NCBI RefSeq assembly: GCF_000725805.1
Contig: NZ_JOFT01000022.1
Span: forward strand, 99,054-163,053
Direction of reading: 5' to 3'
Length of the DNA: 64,000 nt
DNA from: Streptomyces xanthophaeus
Lineage (GTDB): Bacteria; Actinomycetota; Actinomycetes; Streptomycetales; Streptomycetaceae
Shown here in pieces: positions 54,101 through 62,287 of this stretch; within the stretch, counting starts at the first letter, position 1; each line of letters begins with the position of its first letter. The notes under the pieces were generated by a model. That model did not search any database. It was not told the origin of the DNA and saw only the letters and a list, made by a program, of their open reading frames with translations. A program made the position numbers and the translations under genes.

Positions 54101-54362
54101 CGGGGCCGACCTGAAGTCCCTGCGCTCGGCCGCCGACTCCGCCGGCGGCCAGGACTACACCTACGCCACCACCTACTGGAGCCGCGCCGAACTCCCCATG
54201 GTGCTCGGCACCCCCGACACCAACGGCGACGGCGTCCCCGACATCTGGACCGTGGGCCCCCACGGCACCCAGTACCTGTTCACCGGCGCACCCGACTGGA
54301 TGCCGGGCATGCCCTCCGGCTCGGACAACGACGGCTGGACGGACTTCCTCACCATCGGCTGA
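51144..54362 (+). CDS. Secreted DNRLRE/FG-GAP repeat protein
   Basis: 1072 residues from an ATG with GGAG about nine bases upstream. A membrane-spanning signal (GGLAALLAVAVAVPTGVYL) follows a basic RRRR segment. Residues about 380-560 resemble DNRLRE domains of wall-associated proteins (SEARVGYESDTVGTARSIF, WQALSLGFASPN). The C-terminal 300 residues hold FG-GAP/VCBS-like calcium-binding repeats such as DVDGDGFPDLFALD, DVSGDKVPDLIF and DTNGDGVPDIWTV. Streptomyces RHS toxins are often encoded with such large secreted proteins. It diverges from the RHS gene and may help display or attach the toxin. Confidence 0.9.
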   Translation: MAVSESVDESPPTTPAESEVAAPARSWFRRRRVMGGLAALLAVAVAVPTGVYLSDGQKPKARPDGQAGAPVAAPEARRLAEESGKDVEVTAEQSANTTTWAQPDGLFRKQVFNSAVRAKVGGQWKPIDTDLERVGDGFAAKAVNGRVVFSAGSAPQAAGGERAARGVSRVALKRDTPGEVWTDLVRLNTDGHDIVVSWPGALPAPVIDGPRALYENVRPGIDLVLTALDGGYSHVLVVKDKQAAADPLLGRLQYQLASPDLTFHLDGASGSLSARDAAGEEVAGAPSPLMWDSSGKVATTDDEPAWIPTEIGKQHATLSLPGMAGAEGAHQSFARAELSENRLSLTPDSSWMGAPETVYPVFIDPSFKGRKQSWTLLYKKSPNSSFFNGQNYNPGGTSEARVGYESDTVGTARSIFNFDFGAELRGTGIHSAKVRALQTHSWSCDARPMDVYSTPYITSSSTWGNTSSYWGNKVATESSGYGYKSACPDNWIAPDITGLARQAASAGWQALSLGFASPNETSATYWKKFLANGENAPYLEIVYNSPPDIPLAENMNTFPGGPCLTSGNGTGIGKTDITFQVRGFDRDGNLRQLQIEIWDAESGQKVHDEWLWPNSDGVITKDIPWDRFTSGRKYHWLSRANDWDHWTVGSGPLDSGGGGWCTFTVDHTAPSSPAVSSEQFPAPGPDAAEWSVNPAGTPGQWIEVRGNGTQAADIREYQWSLNRPSFDQKAVPWEADLASIKTQVDTAGPNVLYVRTVSKFGNVSPPSEYLFYVRPAAGQDTPGDVTGDRHPDLLAIDAAGNLRTYGGDQVGDTDAHLPGAVENGKPVAPGYWKDPATGKAALIGHSTDWYPGDGLTDLIARMPDGKMYVYPGTGTGQFDVGRRIEILLPAGAPDPATLRQIVVGEDVDGDGFPDLFALDADGFWAFTGYSGASFATATKLNSGWAPRDIVGVRDVSGDKVPDLIFRDDADHNRGLALRKGKPGPNGGADLKSLRSAADSAGGQDYTYATTYWSRAELPMVLGTPDTNGDGVPDIWTVGPHGTQYLFTGAPDWMPGMPSGSDNDGWTDFLTIG

Positions 54363-54392
54363 CCCGCACCTGCACACCACACCCACGAACGA

Positions 54393-54433
54393 ACGGCGCC
54401 GGGCCGGGGCACACAGCCCCGGGCCGGCGCCGT
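54393..54433. terminator. Bidirectional hairpin terminator
   Basis: ACGGCGCCGGGCCGGGG and CCCCGGGCCGGCGCCGT form a 17-bp stem with one mismatch and a 7-nt loop. It lies 31 bp after the FG-GAP gene and 33 bp from the end of the opposing NTPase gene, so it serves both. Confidence 0.85.
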
Positions 54434-54465
54434 CCTGCTGCTGCCCTGGCCGCGGGCGGGCCCGG

Positions 54466-57258
54466 TCATCGCGCCGGTGGCGGGATGCGGATGGCGGCCG
54501 CCTGCAGGGGGAGCGACCAGGCCTTGCGGATGTCGGTGATGAGTGCGCGTGCGCTGTAGGGGGAGATCCCGAGTTCGCGGCGTGCCTCCGCCAGCCGCTC
54601 GGGGTCTCCGTCAGGGCCTTGCCGGGCGGCCTGCCGGGTGCGGCGGCCGATGCCTTCGCTGCTGAAGATGTCGAGGAGGGTGAGGGAGAAGTAGGCGTAG
54701 GTGGAAGCCTCGTCGATGAGCTGCCGGGCGGCATCGGTGAGCTCGTCCTCGGGGACGGGACTCGTGGCGTAGAAGTCGGCGAAATCGGCCAGGGCCACAT
54801 GGAGCATGGCCGCGTTGCCCGGGCTCATGTCGTGGAGGTGGCCGCCGAGGGCCCTGAAGGCGCTGAGGACACCGCTGGTGCTGAGGGTCCACTGCTGTTT
54901 GCTCAGCAGCGTCCTGAAGCCGGCGAGGGTTTCCGAGAGCTCCTCCAGGATGAGGTGGCGGGAGATGGCCGCGAGCTCGTGGGACTGGGCCTTGTCCTGC
55001 ATCTCCTTGAGCTGGAGCCCGTAGCGGAGCAGGTCTCGGAGGATGCCGCCGGACAAGGCGTGGGCCAGCATGATGTAAGGGTCGGTGAGCGCCTCCGAGC
55101 GCTTCGCGAGGACGGTCCGGGATTCCGCCAGGGTGCTGGGCTGGACGTGGATGATGTCGTCGAGCGAGCTGTCGGTGACGTCCCGGTGGGGCAGCCCGCG
55201 GCGGACGAATGCGGCGCCGACGTCTTCGGCGACCGAGATCAGGAAGTAGACGTCGGGGACTCCCAGGATCGCTTTGATCTCACTGAGGAAGGCCAGCGCC
55301 TGGGTGTCGGAGCCGAGGCGGTCGACCTCGTCGATCGCGATGACCACGCTCTGGGCCTTGGCTGCCTGTTCCTCGGCGATCAGCCTCAGGAGGGTGCGGA
55401 AGTCCTCCACGAGTTCGGGATAGTTCGGCGGGATCGTGGAGAGCGAGGTGCTGTGGGTACTGCCGAGGCTGAGGATCTGGGCGGCCCCGGTGGTCATCCC
55501 GCTGGTGGAGGCCTGCGTCGTCTGCAGCCGGTAGAGGTAGTTCCGGCACCGGGTGACGAGTTCGGGCTCTGCCTTGCGGGGAGTCCAGCCTCCTGCCCTC
55601 ATCAGCAGGGTGCCCGCCAGGACCCCCGCGAGGCGCAGCGGGTTCTCGGGGTCGGCCAGGAGCGCGTGGATCTGCGGGTCGGTGACCAGGAAGTAGAGGA
55701 GGCCGAATCCCGCGGCCGGTGCGAGCAGCCGGAACATCTTCCCCGGCTTGATGTGCCACAGACCCACCCAGAACGTGGTGCGGGAGTACCGCATCTGGCG
55801 GCAGGCCAGCCAGATGACGAGCAGCAGCGTGCCGCGGGCGATCGTGCCGAGTCCGATCGGCGGGATGGGCTGCACCTTGACCGGTTCCTCGGCGCGCACG
55901 CTCAGGGGGGACAGGTCGATGTGCACCCTGACGTCGGCCAGGTCCAGCATCACGCTCACCACGGCGGACAGCAGGACCAGGAGCATGCCGAGCGGGCCGC
56001 TGGTCCGCTTCCACACCTGCGCTGCCAGGGCCGGCAGCCAGTTCGTGTGCCGGGACCTCCACCAGACGATGCCGATGACGGCGACGATCACACTGGCGGC
56101 GACCGCCTGCCCCTCCCAGATGACGTGGACACGGTCCACGACCCGCTCCGCCCATGTGCGTGCGAAGTCCGCGAGGGAGCCGGCGTACTGGGTGTAGAGG
56201 GACCGGACCGTCGGGGACAGGCCCAGGACGAGCAGTGCGGCGGCCGGGACCGCGTACGTGCTCCAGCGCCCCACTTCCCGGGCGCGCCGCCGCGCCCTGC
56301 GCAACAGCCGCGCCAGCGGGGAGAGCCGGGTGAACTCAGGAGGCTCGTAGCCCTCGTGGGTCATGTAGGTCCGGCACAGCCGGACGGACAGCGTCAGCAG
56401 GAAGTCGTGGGGGGTGTAGGTGGCCGGGGCTTGTGCGAGGAATCCGAAACCGGCCTTGTCGACGCATTGCTGCAGGAGGGTCGTCTTGCCGGCACCCCGG
56501 GGCCCGCACACGGCAATGGTGCCGTCGTCGAGGTACTGCAGTTTCCTCTTCAGCTGGCGGGCCGCCGCGGTGTCGACGACGTAGCCGGAGGCGCGCGGCG
56601 TGCCCAGGCCGTCGTAGCCCTCGGGAATGAACAGGGAGTCGGGGTCGTCGCCGAGCATGTGACGGATGCGCTGCATCGTCATGGGCACGACCCCGTTCAC
56701 GTAGAGGTCGTCGCCCCACAGGACCGCCTGATATCCCAGGTCGACCCGCTGGATCACCCAGACGATCCCGTGTCCTCCTGCGAGCAGGGAGCGGCTGATG
56801 TTCCTCCACGGCCCCGTCACCCCCCGAAGGGCCAATGCCCCGAACACCGCGGCCACGGCCAGAACGGTCAGGAGCAGTGCTTGCAGGCCGGCGAGGACGA
56901 GGCAGGTGAGGGTTGCGAAGGCGACGCCCAGGCAGACGGCCAGCCAGTGCCACTCGGTCTCCGCACCGGCGGCCCGGTGCCTGGCCAGCGTCCTCGCCAA
57001 CCCCTGGGACGCCTTGCGCAAGTAGCGGCGCCGCAAGCCGGAAGACTGACTGACGGCGAGGTTGAAGTGCCAGAGCCCTTGCAGTTCGTAGGCCACGTCG
57101 CTGGGACCCACGCCGGGCCGTATGTTCAGCAGCTGGGCCGCGGCCGGCTGCTCCAGCGCGGCTTCCACGCACCGGCGATAGATGTCGGTCTCGGCAGGAT
57201 CGGCGAAGTTGCGCGCTCGCGCTGCCCAGGTCTCCCCGAGCGTCCGTAACGACTCCAT
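54466..57258 (-). CDS. Membrane KAP-type P-loop NTPase
   Basis: 930 residues from an ATG with AAGGA upstream. Two membrane helices occupy about 105-145. Walker A is GPRGAGKTT at 252-260, and Walker B is VVIAIDEVDRLGS at 638-650. Between them lies a long insert with at least four more membrane helices (about 335-555). Membrane helices inserted inside the P-loop domain are the hallmark of KAP NTPases, which assemble at the inner membrane and are implicated in signalling and phage exclusion. The C-terminal 200 residues are helical. Its activity and trigger are unknown. It follows the HTH/TPR gene by 231 bp on the same strand. Confidence 0.88.
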   Translation of the reverse strand: MESLRTLGETWAARARNFADPAETDIYRRCVEAALEQPAAAQLLNIRPGVGPSDVAYELQGLWHFNLAVSQSSGLRRRYLRKASQGLARTLARHRAAGAETEWHWLAVCLGVAFATLTCLVLAGLQALLLTVLAVAAVFGALALRGVTGPWRNISRSLLAGGHGIVWVIQRVDLGYQAVLWGDDLYVNGVVPMTMQRIRHMLGDDPDSLFIPEGYDGLGTPRASGYVVDTAAARQLKRKLQYLDDGTIAVCGPRGAGKTTLLQQCVDKAGFGFLAQAPATYTPHDFLLTLSVRLCRTYMTHEGYEPPEFTRLSPLARLLRRARRRAREVGRWSTYAVPAAALLVLGLSPTVRSLYTQYAGSLADFARTWAERVVDRVHVIWEGQAVAASVIVAVIGIVWWRSRHTNWLPALAAQVWKRTSGPLGMLLVLLSAVVSVMLDLADVRVHIDLSPLSVRAEEPVKVQPIPPIGLGTIARGTLLLVIWLACRQMRYSRTTFWVGLWHIKPGKMFRLLAPAAGFGLLYFLVTDPQIHALLADPENPLRLAGVLAGTLLMRAGGWTPRKAEPELVTRCRNYLYRLQTTQASTSGMTTGAAQILSLGSTHSTSLSTIPPNYPELVEDFRTLLRLIAEEQAAKAQSVVIAIDEVDRLGSDTQALAFLSEIKAILGVPDVYFLISVAEDVGAAFVRRGLPHRDVTDSSLDDIIHVQPSTLAESRTVLAKRSEALTDPYIMLAHALSGGILRDLLRYGLQLKEMQDKAQSHELAAISRHLILEELSETLAGFRTLLSKQQWTLSTSGVLSAFRALGGHLHDMSPGNAAMLHVALADFADFYATSPVPEDELTDAARQLIDEASTYAYFSLTLLDIFSSEGIGRRTRQAARQGPDGDPERLAEARRELGISPYSARALITDIRKAWSLPLQAAAIRIPPPAR

Positions 57259-57489
57259 CTGCAGTCCTTCCCCCAGTTGCAGAACCTGCGGATGCTAACT
57301 CTGCCGAGGTCGCCGTGGGCATATCCATCGGATTCGTGCGATGACGAAGCCGGGCGTGGGCAGCCGGGGCGTGACCCGGGTGCGGACGGCACCATGCGCC
57401 GCCCTGCTGCTTCGCCCAAGCGCGGCCTGTCTTCAACGGGTCGTTCTCACCCCACCGGAACGGTCTGGTGTGGCCACCCGCGGGTCGCC

Positions 57490-59499
57490 TCAGTCCGAGG
57501 CCGTCTCGCCCTGATCGAGCCAGGAACGGGTGATGCGGGTTTGGGGATGGTCGGGGCCCAGGATGCGGCTCTCATCGGAAGCGACCGCGGCCATGAGGTC
57601 CCGCGCCGTGTCGGGGTCGCCCGCCTCACCCACGTAGTAGGCGTGCTGGTACCGGCTCGTGAGGGTGTCGGGGTGGTCGGGGCCCAGGACGCGGATCCCA
57701 TCGGAGGCGACCGCGGCCATGAGGTCCCGCGCAGCGTCCGGGTCGCCCGCCTCACCCACGTAGTCGGCGTGCTGGTACCGGCTCATGAGGGTGTCGAAGT
57801 GGTCGGGGCCCAGGACGCGGTTGCGGGCGGAGACCAGGTCGGCGAAGAGGTCTCGTGCGGTTTCGGGGTCGCCCGCCTTACCCACGTAGTAGGCGTACAA
57901 GTGGCGGCTCATGAGGGTGTCGGGGTGGTCGGGGCCCAGGACGCGGCTCTCATCGGAGGTGACCGCGGCCATGAGGTCCCGCGCCGTGTCGGGGTCGCCC
58001 GCCTCACCCACGTAGTAGGCGTGCTGGTACCGGCTCATGAGGGTCCGAGGGTGGTCGGGACCGAGCACACGTCCGCGGTCGGTGACCAGGTCGGCGAAGA
58101 GATCTCGTGCGGTTTCGGGGTCGCTCGCCTCACCTACGAAGTAGGCGTGCTGGTTTCGACTCGAGAGGGTGTTGGGGTGGTCAGCTCCCAGAACGCGTGT
58201 GCGGTCGGAGGCGACCGCGGCCATGAGGTCCCGCGCAGCGCCCGGGTCGCCCGCCTCACCCACGTAGTAGGCGTGCTGGTACCGGCTCGTAAGGGTGAGG
58301 GAGTGGTCGGGGCCCAGAACACGTGTGCGGTCGGAGACCAGGTCGGCGAAGAGGTCTCGTGCGATGCCGGTTTCGCCTGACTTGGCGGTGCAGCTGGCTT
58401 GCCATGCACGCGCGTTGAGGGTGTCTCGGTGGTCCGGGCCGAGAAAGCCCGCTGAAGCCGTGGCCAGAAGCCCGTAGAGGCGGGAGGCTTCCTGAAAGTC
58501 ATCGCGCTCCCTGGCGGCGGTGGCCTCGGCGCGTAGCTGCTCTGCGGTCTTGTTCGGGATGTCCGCGCTGGTGGGTGGGTTGTCCGGGACAAAGGCGGGT
58601 GATGGTTCACCGAGCTCGGTGGTGATGCGGTTGACGGTGTCGTCGTCGGTGTCGTTGACCGCGCTGACCCGCTCCAGGACCGCGTCGATGTCGTCGGCTT
58701 CCGGGTCGGCGGAGGTCTCTTCGCCCGGGGCGAGGTGAGCGAGGTCGGGCAGGCGCTCGTGAGGAGCGGTTCCCTGGCCCCGGAGGCGGTCGAGCTCTTC
58801 GGTCAGCGTGTCGATCTGTTCCTGCAGGCGTGCGGAGAGGTCTTCGGCCTGCTGCTTCTTCTCCTCGGCGCGCGTGAGCTCGCTCTCGGCCTTGGCCTGC
58901 TGGGACTGGGCGCGCGCGAGCTTGGCCTGGGCGGCCTCCACCACTTCCCGGCCCGTGGCGTCGTCACGTTCCCGCGTCAGCGTGGTGACCCGGCCGGTCA
59001 GGTTGTGGATCATGCTGAGAAGGATCCAGATCAGCCGGGCGCTGTTGTCGGCTGCCTGGCGGAGCTCCGCCTGCTGCTCCAGGGCTCGGGTGAGCCGGTC
59101 GTACGTCTCGATCTGCTGCGCCTGTGCCGCGGCCACGTCCACGACGCCTGCTCTGGCGCCCGCAGTGGCCTCAGATGTCAGGCCTCTGGCTGGGGCTGTG
59201 CGGGGCGGGTGCATCGCGTCGTATAACAGGCCGTCGGCCTCGCTCTGGCGGCGTTCGCGCATCTGGGCGGGCACCGTCGCGCCGATCAGGGCGGTGACGA
59301 ACGGCTGCGAAGGGATCCGTCCGCTGAGGAGGGAGCTGATCTGCGTCGTGGAGTAGTTGATCTCCTTCTCCAGCACAGCGAGGGTCTTGCCGGAACCCTC
59401 GACCTGGGCGCGCAGGAACGCGGCGAGCTTGCCCGCCGCCGGGTTCGCCGGCCGGATCGCCCCCCACGGCCGGCCCTTGCGCTTGTCCGCTCCCGCCAC
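57490..59499 (-). CDS. HTH / coiled-coil / TPR-repeat protein
   Basis: 669 residues from a GTG with AGGGGG seven bases upstream. Residues about 20-75 resemble a divergent XRE-like helix-turn-helix (NYSTTQISSLLSGRIPSQ). A long Ala/Glu/Gln coiled coil spans about 135-255. The last 310 residues consist of about seven 42-residue TPR-like repeats with the core RVLGPDHPxTLxSRYQHAYYVGEAGDP. Consecutive repeats are unusually similar and alternate between ARDLFADLV and ARDLMAAV endings, implying expansion by unequal crossover in units of two. The architecture recalls sensor proteins of NTPase-based immune systems. The neighbouring KAP NTPase may be its partner. Confidence 0.9.
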   Translation of the reverse strand: MAGADKRKGRPWGAIRPANPAAGKLAAFLRAQVEGSGKTLAVLEKEINYSTTQISSLLSGRIPSQPFVTALIGATVPAQMRERRQSEADGLLYDAMHPPRTAPARGLTSEATAGARAGVVDVAAAQAQQIETYDRLTRALEQQAELRQAADNSARLIWILLSMIHNLTGRVTTLTRERDDATGREVVEAAQAKLARAQSQQAKAESELTRAEEKKQQAEDLSARLQEQIDTLTEELDRLRGQGTAPHERLPDLAHLAPGEETSADPEADDIDAVLERVSAVNDTDDDTVNRITTELGEPSPAFVPDNPPTSADIPNKTAEQLRAEATAARERDDFQEASRLYGLLATASAGFLGPDHRDTLNARAWQASCTAKSGETGIARDLFADLVSDRTRVLGPDHSLTLTSRYQHAYYVGEAGDPGAARDLMAAVASDRTRVLGADHPNTLSSRNQHAYFVGEASDPETARDLFADLVTDRGRVLGPDHPRTLMSRYQHAYYVGEAGDPDTARDLMAAVTSDESRVLGPDHPDTLMSRHLYAYYVGKAGDPETARDLFADLVSARNRVLGPDHFDTLMSRYQHADYVGEAGDPDAARDLMAAVASDGIRVLGPDHPDTLTSRYQHAYYVGEAGDPDTARDLMAAVASDESRILGPDHPQTRITRSWLDQGETASD

Positions 59500-59669
59500 C
59501 TGTAGCCCCCTGCTGCGTGCTGTGTGTTTGTCCGCTCCATCCGGGACAAGCACGGTTCTGTCCGCAACTTACCTGCGATGTTCCGTCTGGAGGGCCGGGA
59601 TAAGTCAACTCCCGTTCATGGTCTGCCTACCGGCCGCACACCGCGGCCCCGCACTCGAAAGGGCAGCCC

Positions 59670-59810
59670 GTGAACGACATCCTCGCCGTCGCCGCCGACC
59701 TCCTCACCCTGGTCGGAGCGGCGCTCACCATCACCCTGGAAACCCGGCGGGCCCGCCGCGAGGCCCGCAAGGGCGACACGGACCACGAGGGTGAGAACCC
59801 TCCGCAGTGA
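59670..59810 (+). CDS. Small membrane protein (46 aa)
   Basis: The GTG at 59670 follows AAAGGG. The peptide reads MNDILAVAADLLTLVGAAL and continues with a short helix and a basic, then acidic tail (ETRRARREARKGDTDH). One membrane helix with a charged cytoplasmic tail is typical of small actinomycete membrane proteins and of some type I toxins, but no antisense partner is evident. The sequence starts 170 bp from the TPR gene in the opposite direction. Confidence 0.55.
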   Translation: MNDILAVAADLLTLVGAALTITLETRRARREARKGDTDHEGENPPQ

Positions 59811-59904
59811 CCAGGCGCCCGTGCCCCAGTCTCGCGGCCGGGGCACGGCCGAATCCGGACCGGGCCTGCCGCGAGGGAGGACCGGGCCGGTGCCCTTCGG
59901 TGGG

Positions 59905-60135
59905 TCAGCGGCGCATGTGCCAGGCGCCGTAGAGGCCGGTAACAGCGCTGATGACGCCGGCGAAGCCGGTGGCTCCCACGGCGAGGTAGACGCCGGCGCA
60001 GGCGGCGAGGAGGGCGATCAGCACGATGCTGTCGCGGTGCCTGTGCCGGTCCGCTGCCGGGGGCATGGCCGGTTCCGGGCGACCGGGAGGCTGTCCCGGG
60101 CCGGGTGTCTGGGGTGTCGCGTCGGTGTGGGTCAT
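59905..60135 (-). CDS. Small membrane protein (76 aa)
   Basis: The ATG at 60135 has GGAG close upstream. The first 35 residues are disordered and Pro-rich (MTHTDATPQTPGPGQPPGRP). Two hydrophobic helices follow (SIVLIALLAACAGVYLAVG and FAGVISAVTGLYGAW), ending HMRR. A longer start at 60213 would add 26 residues without a good ribosome-binding site. It is divergent from the following coiled-coil protein. No function can be assigned. Confidence 0.65.
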   Translation of the reverse strand: MTHTDATPQTPGPGQPPGRPEPAMPPAADRHRHRDSIVLIALLAACAGVYLAVGATGFAGVISAVTGLYGAWHMRR

Positions 60136-60334
60136 GTCTCCAGGAGAGCGGCCGCAGGGGCGGGTTCCTAGCGATCCGTACGGGCCCGCATGGACCCGGA
60201 CAGTGCCGGTCACCGTGCAGCTGAAGCGGCCCTGACCTCGAACGCTGCCAAGCGTTCAGCAACGTTCGGAAGATTCCGTGTACGTACGCGCCCGGCTCCC
60301 TCTAGCGTTGCTTTCCGGACAGGGGGGTGATCCG

Positions 60335-61423
60335 GTGACACAGACAGATCCCGGGATCGAACCGCACGACGCCACCGCCATCACCGCGTTCGAGGACGCT
60401 CTGCAGGCGTTCACACACGACCTGAACCGGCTCCACATCGACCACGGCGCACCGTCCTACGCGACCATGGCCGGTGCCTCGGTGAGGCCGCGGCTGACCA
60501 AGGCCGGCCTCAACGAGATGCTCTCCGGCAGGCGGTTCACCTCCCTGGAGGCACTGCTCGAACTGATCCGGGTCCTCACCACCTCCCGCTCCCGAGACCT
60601 GGAACAGGGTTCCGCCGCCGGGTCCCAGGCCGACACCGACCTCCTGGACGAATGGCGGGGCCGGTGGCGGGACGTCAAACTGCTCCAGCGTCAGGCCCAG
60701 CCTGCCAGCAAGCGCTTACGTGCCACGGTGCGGCAGACCCTGGACGATGCCGCGCAGGAAGCCCAGGCCGTCCGCGAGGACGCCCGCGCGGAAGCAGGCC
60801 GGATCCGTGGGAGCGCGGAAGCCGAAGCCGTACAACTGCGCGCCGAGGCCCAGAAGGAGGCCGACGAAATCCTGCGCCGGGCCCGCGAGAAGGCCGGGCA
60901 GGTCCACCGGGCGTCCGCGGGGCAGGGAGCAGCCCCGCACGCGCCGGGCGTTGCCGACGTGAGCCGGTCGCGGTGGCGGCAGGGGACAGGCCTTGCGCTG
61001 CGTCCCGCGTTACGTCCGCTGGCTGCCGCGGTCGCGGTGGCCGCTCTGGCGACGACCGCGATCCTGACGGGGGACTCCTTCCTCGGCACGTCCGGCGACT
61101 GCCGGGCCCAAGACGCCGGCCGGCTCATCCCCGGAGTCGGCCTCCAGGCCCGCGGTACCGTCCAGCAGGCCGCGTTCGTCCCTAGGCCCGAGGTCTTCAT
61201 CACGTTCCCGCCCAACTACACCCCGCGGCCGATGTTCGGCTTCCCGAGCGGGCCCCCCTCCGGCTCTTCGTCGGAAGCCTCACCCACACCAAGTCCCGAG
61301 CCGACCCCGAGTCCCACGCCCACACCGACGCCGACGCCCACCCCTACCCCCACACCGACGCCGACCGCCTCGCCAGCCCGGGACAAGCTGGACCCCTGCG
61401 CCCCGAAAGCGTACGCCCGCTAG
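60335..61423 (+). CDS. HTH / coiled-coil membrane protein with Thr-Pro repeat tail
   Basis: 362 residues from a GTG with GGGGGGTGAT upstream. The N-terminal 95 residues resemble the divergent helix-turn-helix of the TPR protein at 57490 (LTKAGLNEMLSGRRFTSLEA). A long coiled coil follows (AEAGRIRGSAEAEAVQLRAE), then a single membrane helix (LAAAVAVAALATTAILTG) and an external domain ending in about 14 Thr-Pro dipeptides. The design suits a protein that links an internal DNA- or partner-binding head to the cell surface. The repeated ACACCGACGCCG DNA in the tail is prone to length variation. Confidence 0.83.
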   Translation: MTQTDPGIEPHDATAITAFEDALQAFTHDLNRLHIDHGAPSYATMAGASVRPRLTKAGLNEMLSGRRFTSLEALLELIRVLTTSRSRDLEQGSAAGSQADTDLLDEWRGRWRDVKLLQRQAQPASKRLRATVRQTLDDAAQEAQAVREDARAEAGRIRGSAEAEAVQLRAEAQKEADEILRRAREKAGQVHRASAGQGAAPHAPGVADVSRSRWRQGTGLALRPALRPLAAAVAVAALATTAILTGDSFLGTSGDCRAQDAGRLIPGVGLQARGTVQQAAFVPRPEVFITFPPNYTPRPMFGFPSGPPSGSSSEASPTPSPEPTPSPTPTPTPTPTPTPTPTPTASPARDKLDPCAPKAYAR

Positions 61424-61754
61424 TCCGTGAGCCGGACAGGGCGGTGTGTTCGGGATCGCCGAACCGTCATCACCCTCATGACCCGCCGGATCACCAAGGC
61501 ACGCAAGCCCCCCGAACGGTTCCCACCCCTGCTCTGGCTGTCCCCCGACAGGCGATATTGACTGGCTCAGCCCCCGAGTGCTCTGACGTGCCATCGAGGA
61601 AGGGGCGGGGAGCCGGTCTGCCGCTCGGCGGCCGCGCGTTCCTTGACGATCGTGGAGATGGCGGCCAGGGGCTCAGCCAAGTGGTCAGGTTTGTCGGCCA
61701 GGTCGAAGGAGGCCGGCGGCGGGTGGGGCCCGGCGTGTGCGGGAGGATCGCTTC
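61424..61754. other. Intergenic region with a minus-strand gene remnant
   Basis: On the minus strand from about 61700 to 61568 a frame reads SFDLADKPDHLAEPLAAIST and ends WHVRALGG. It looks protein-like but has no start codon after an upstream stop, so it is probably a remnant. The rest holds the promoter of the next gene. Confidence 0.4.
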
Positions 61755-62099
61755 GTGACCACTCTCATCCCGCCTCCCGGGCCCGACCGGCACCGGGCGA
61801 TTGTCAGCGAGGTGGCCCTCCTGTGGGCCGCGCACCACCCCGGACCGTTCCCCGACGTGCCGTTTGATCACAGACACGATCTCGCGTACCTGGATTTCAA
61901 CATGGCTGGCTGCGTCACGACCTACCTCAGCAACGATGGCGTTCCCGGCCCGGGCGCCGTCGAGGTTCTCCGGGACTGCCTACCGGAACTCCGTGCGGCC
62001 GTCGCGCTGCTGGCGCGTTCGGCGGACTACCGAGAGGGACTCAGGGTCTTCAGAGGCTTGCTTGCGATGGCCGAACTGATCCTCGCCGACGAGGCGTAA
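61755..62099 (+). CDS. Hypothetical protein (114 aa)
   Basis: The GTG at 61755 has GGGAGG nine bases upstream; a start at 61737 is also in frame. The protein is acidic and helical with AIVSEVALLWAAHHPG and LDFNMAGCVTTYL, ending LLAMAELILADEA. It lacks signal or membrane segments. Similar short proteins occur in Streptomyces accessory regions without known function. Confidence 0.65.
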   Translation: MTTLIPPPGPDRHRAIVSEVALLWAAHHPGPFPDVPFDHRHDLAYLDFNMAGCVTTYLSNDGVPGPGAVEVLRDCLPELRAAVALLARSADYREGLRVFRGLLAMAELILADEA

Positions 62100-62287
62100 G
62101 CCGGTCGCCGCCCGGCCCACACGCACCGCAGTTTCCGGCGCACCAGCAGGGACGACCCGGCTCCAGTCAAGATCACTTGTCACGGACCCGCCGACACAAC
62201 GTCAGCACCACACCTCGCCACCACAGCGCTTGTCATGGCAGCCTCGCAATCAGGCGCTCAGCGCATCGGGCGCCTTGTCGTTGCGGA

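Noticed and set aside
54619..57249. Plus-strand frame of 876 codons opposite the KAP NTPase
   Set aside because: Antisense shadow; the minus-strand frame has Walker motifs and membrane helices.
61568..61700. Minus-strand protein-like frame ending WHVRALGG
   Set aside because: No start codon exists between the preceding stop and the protein-like part, so it is at most a gene remnant.
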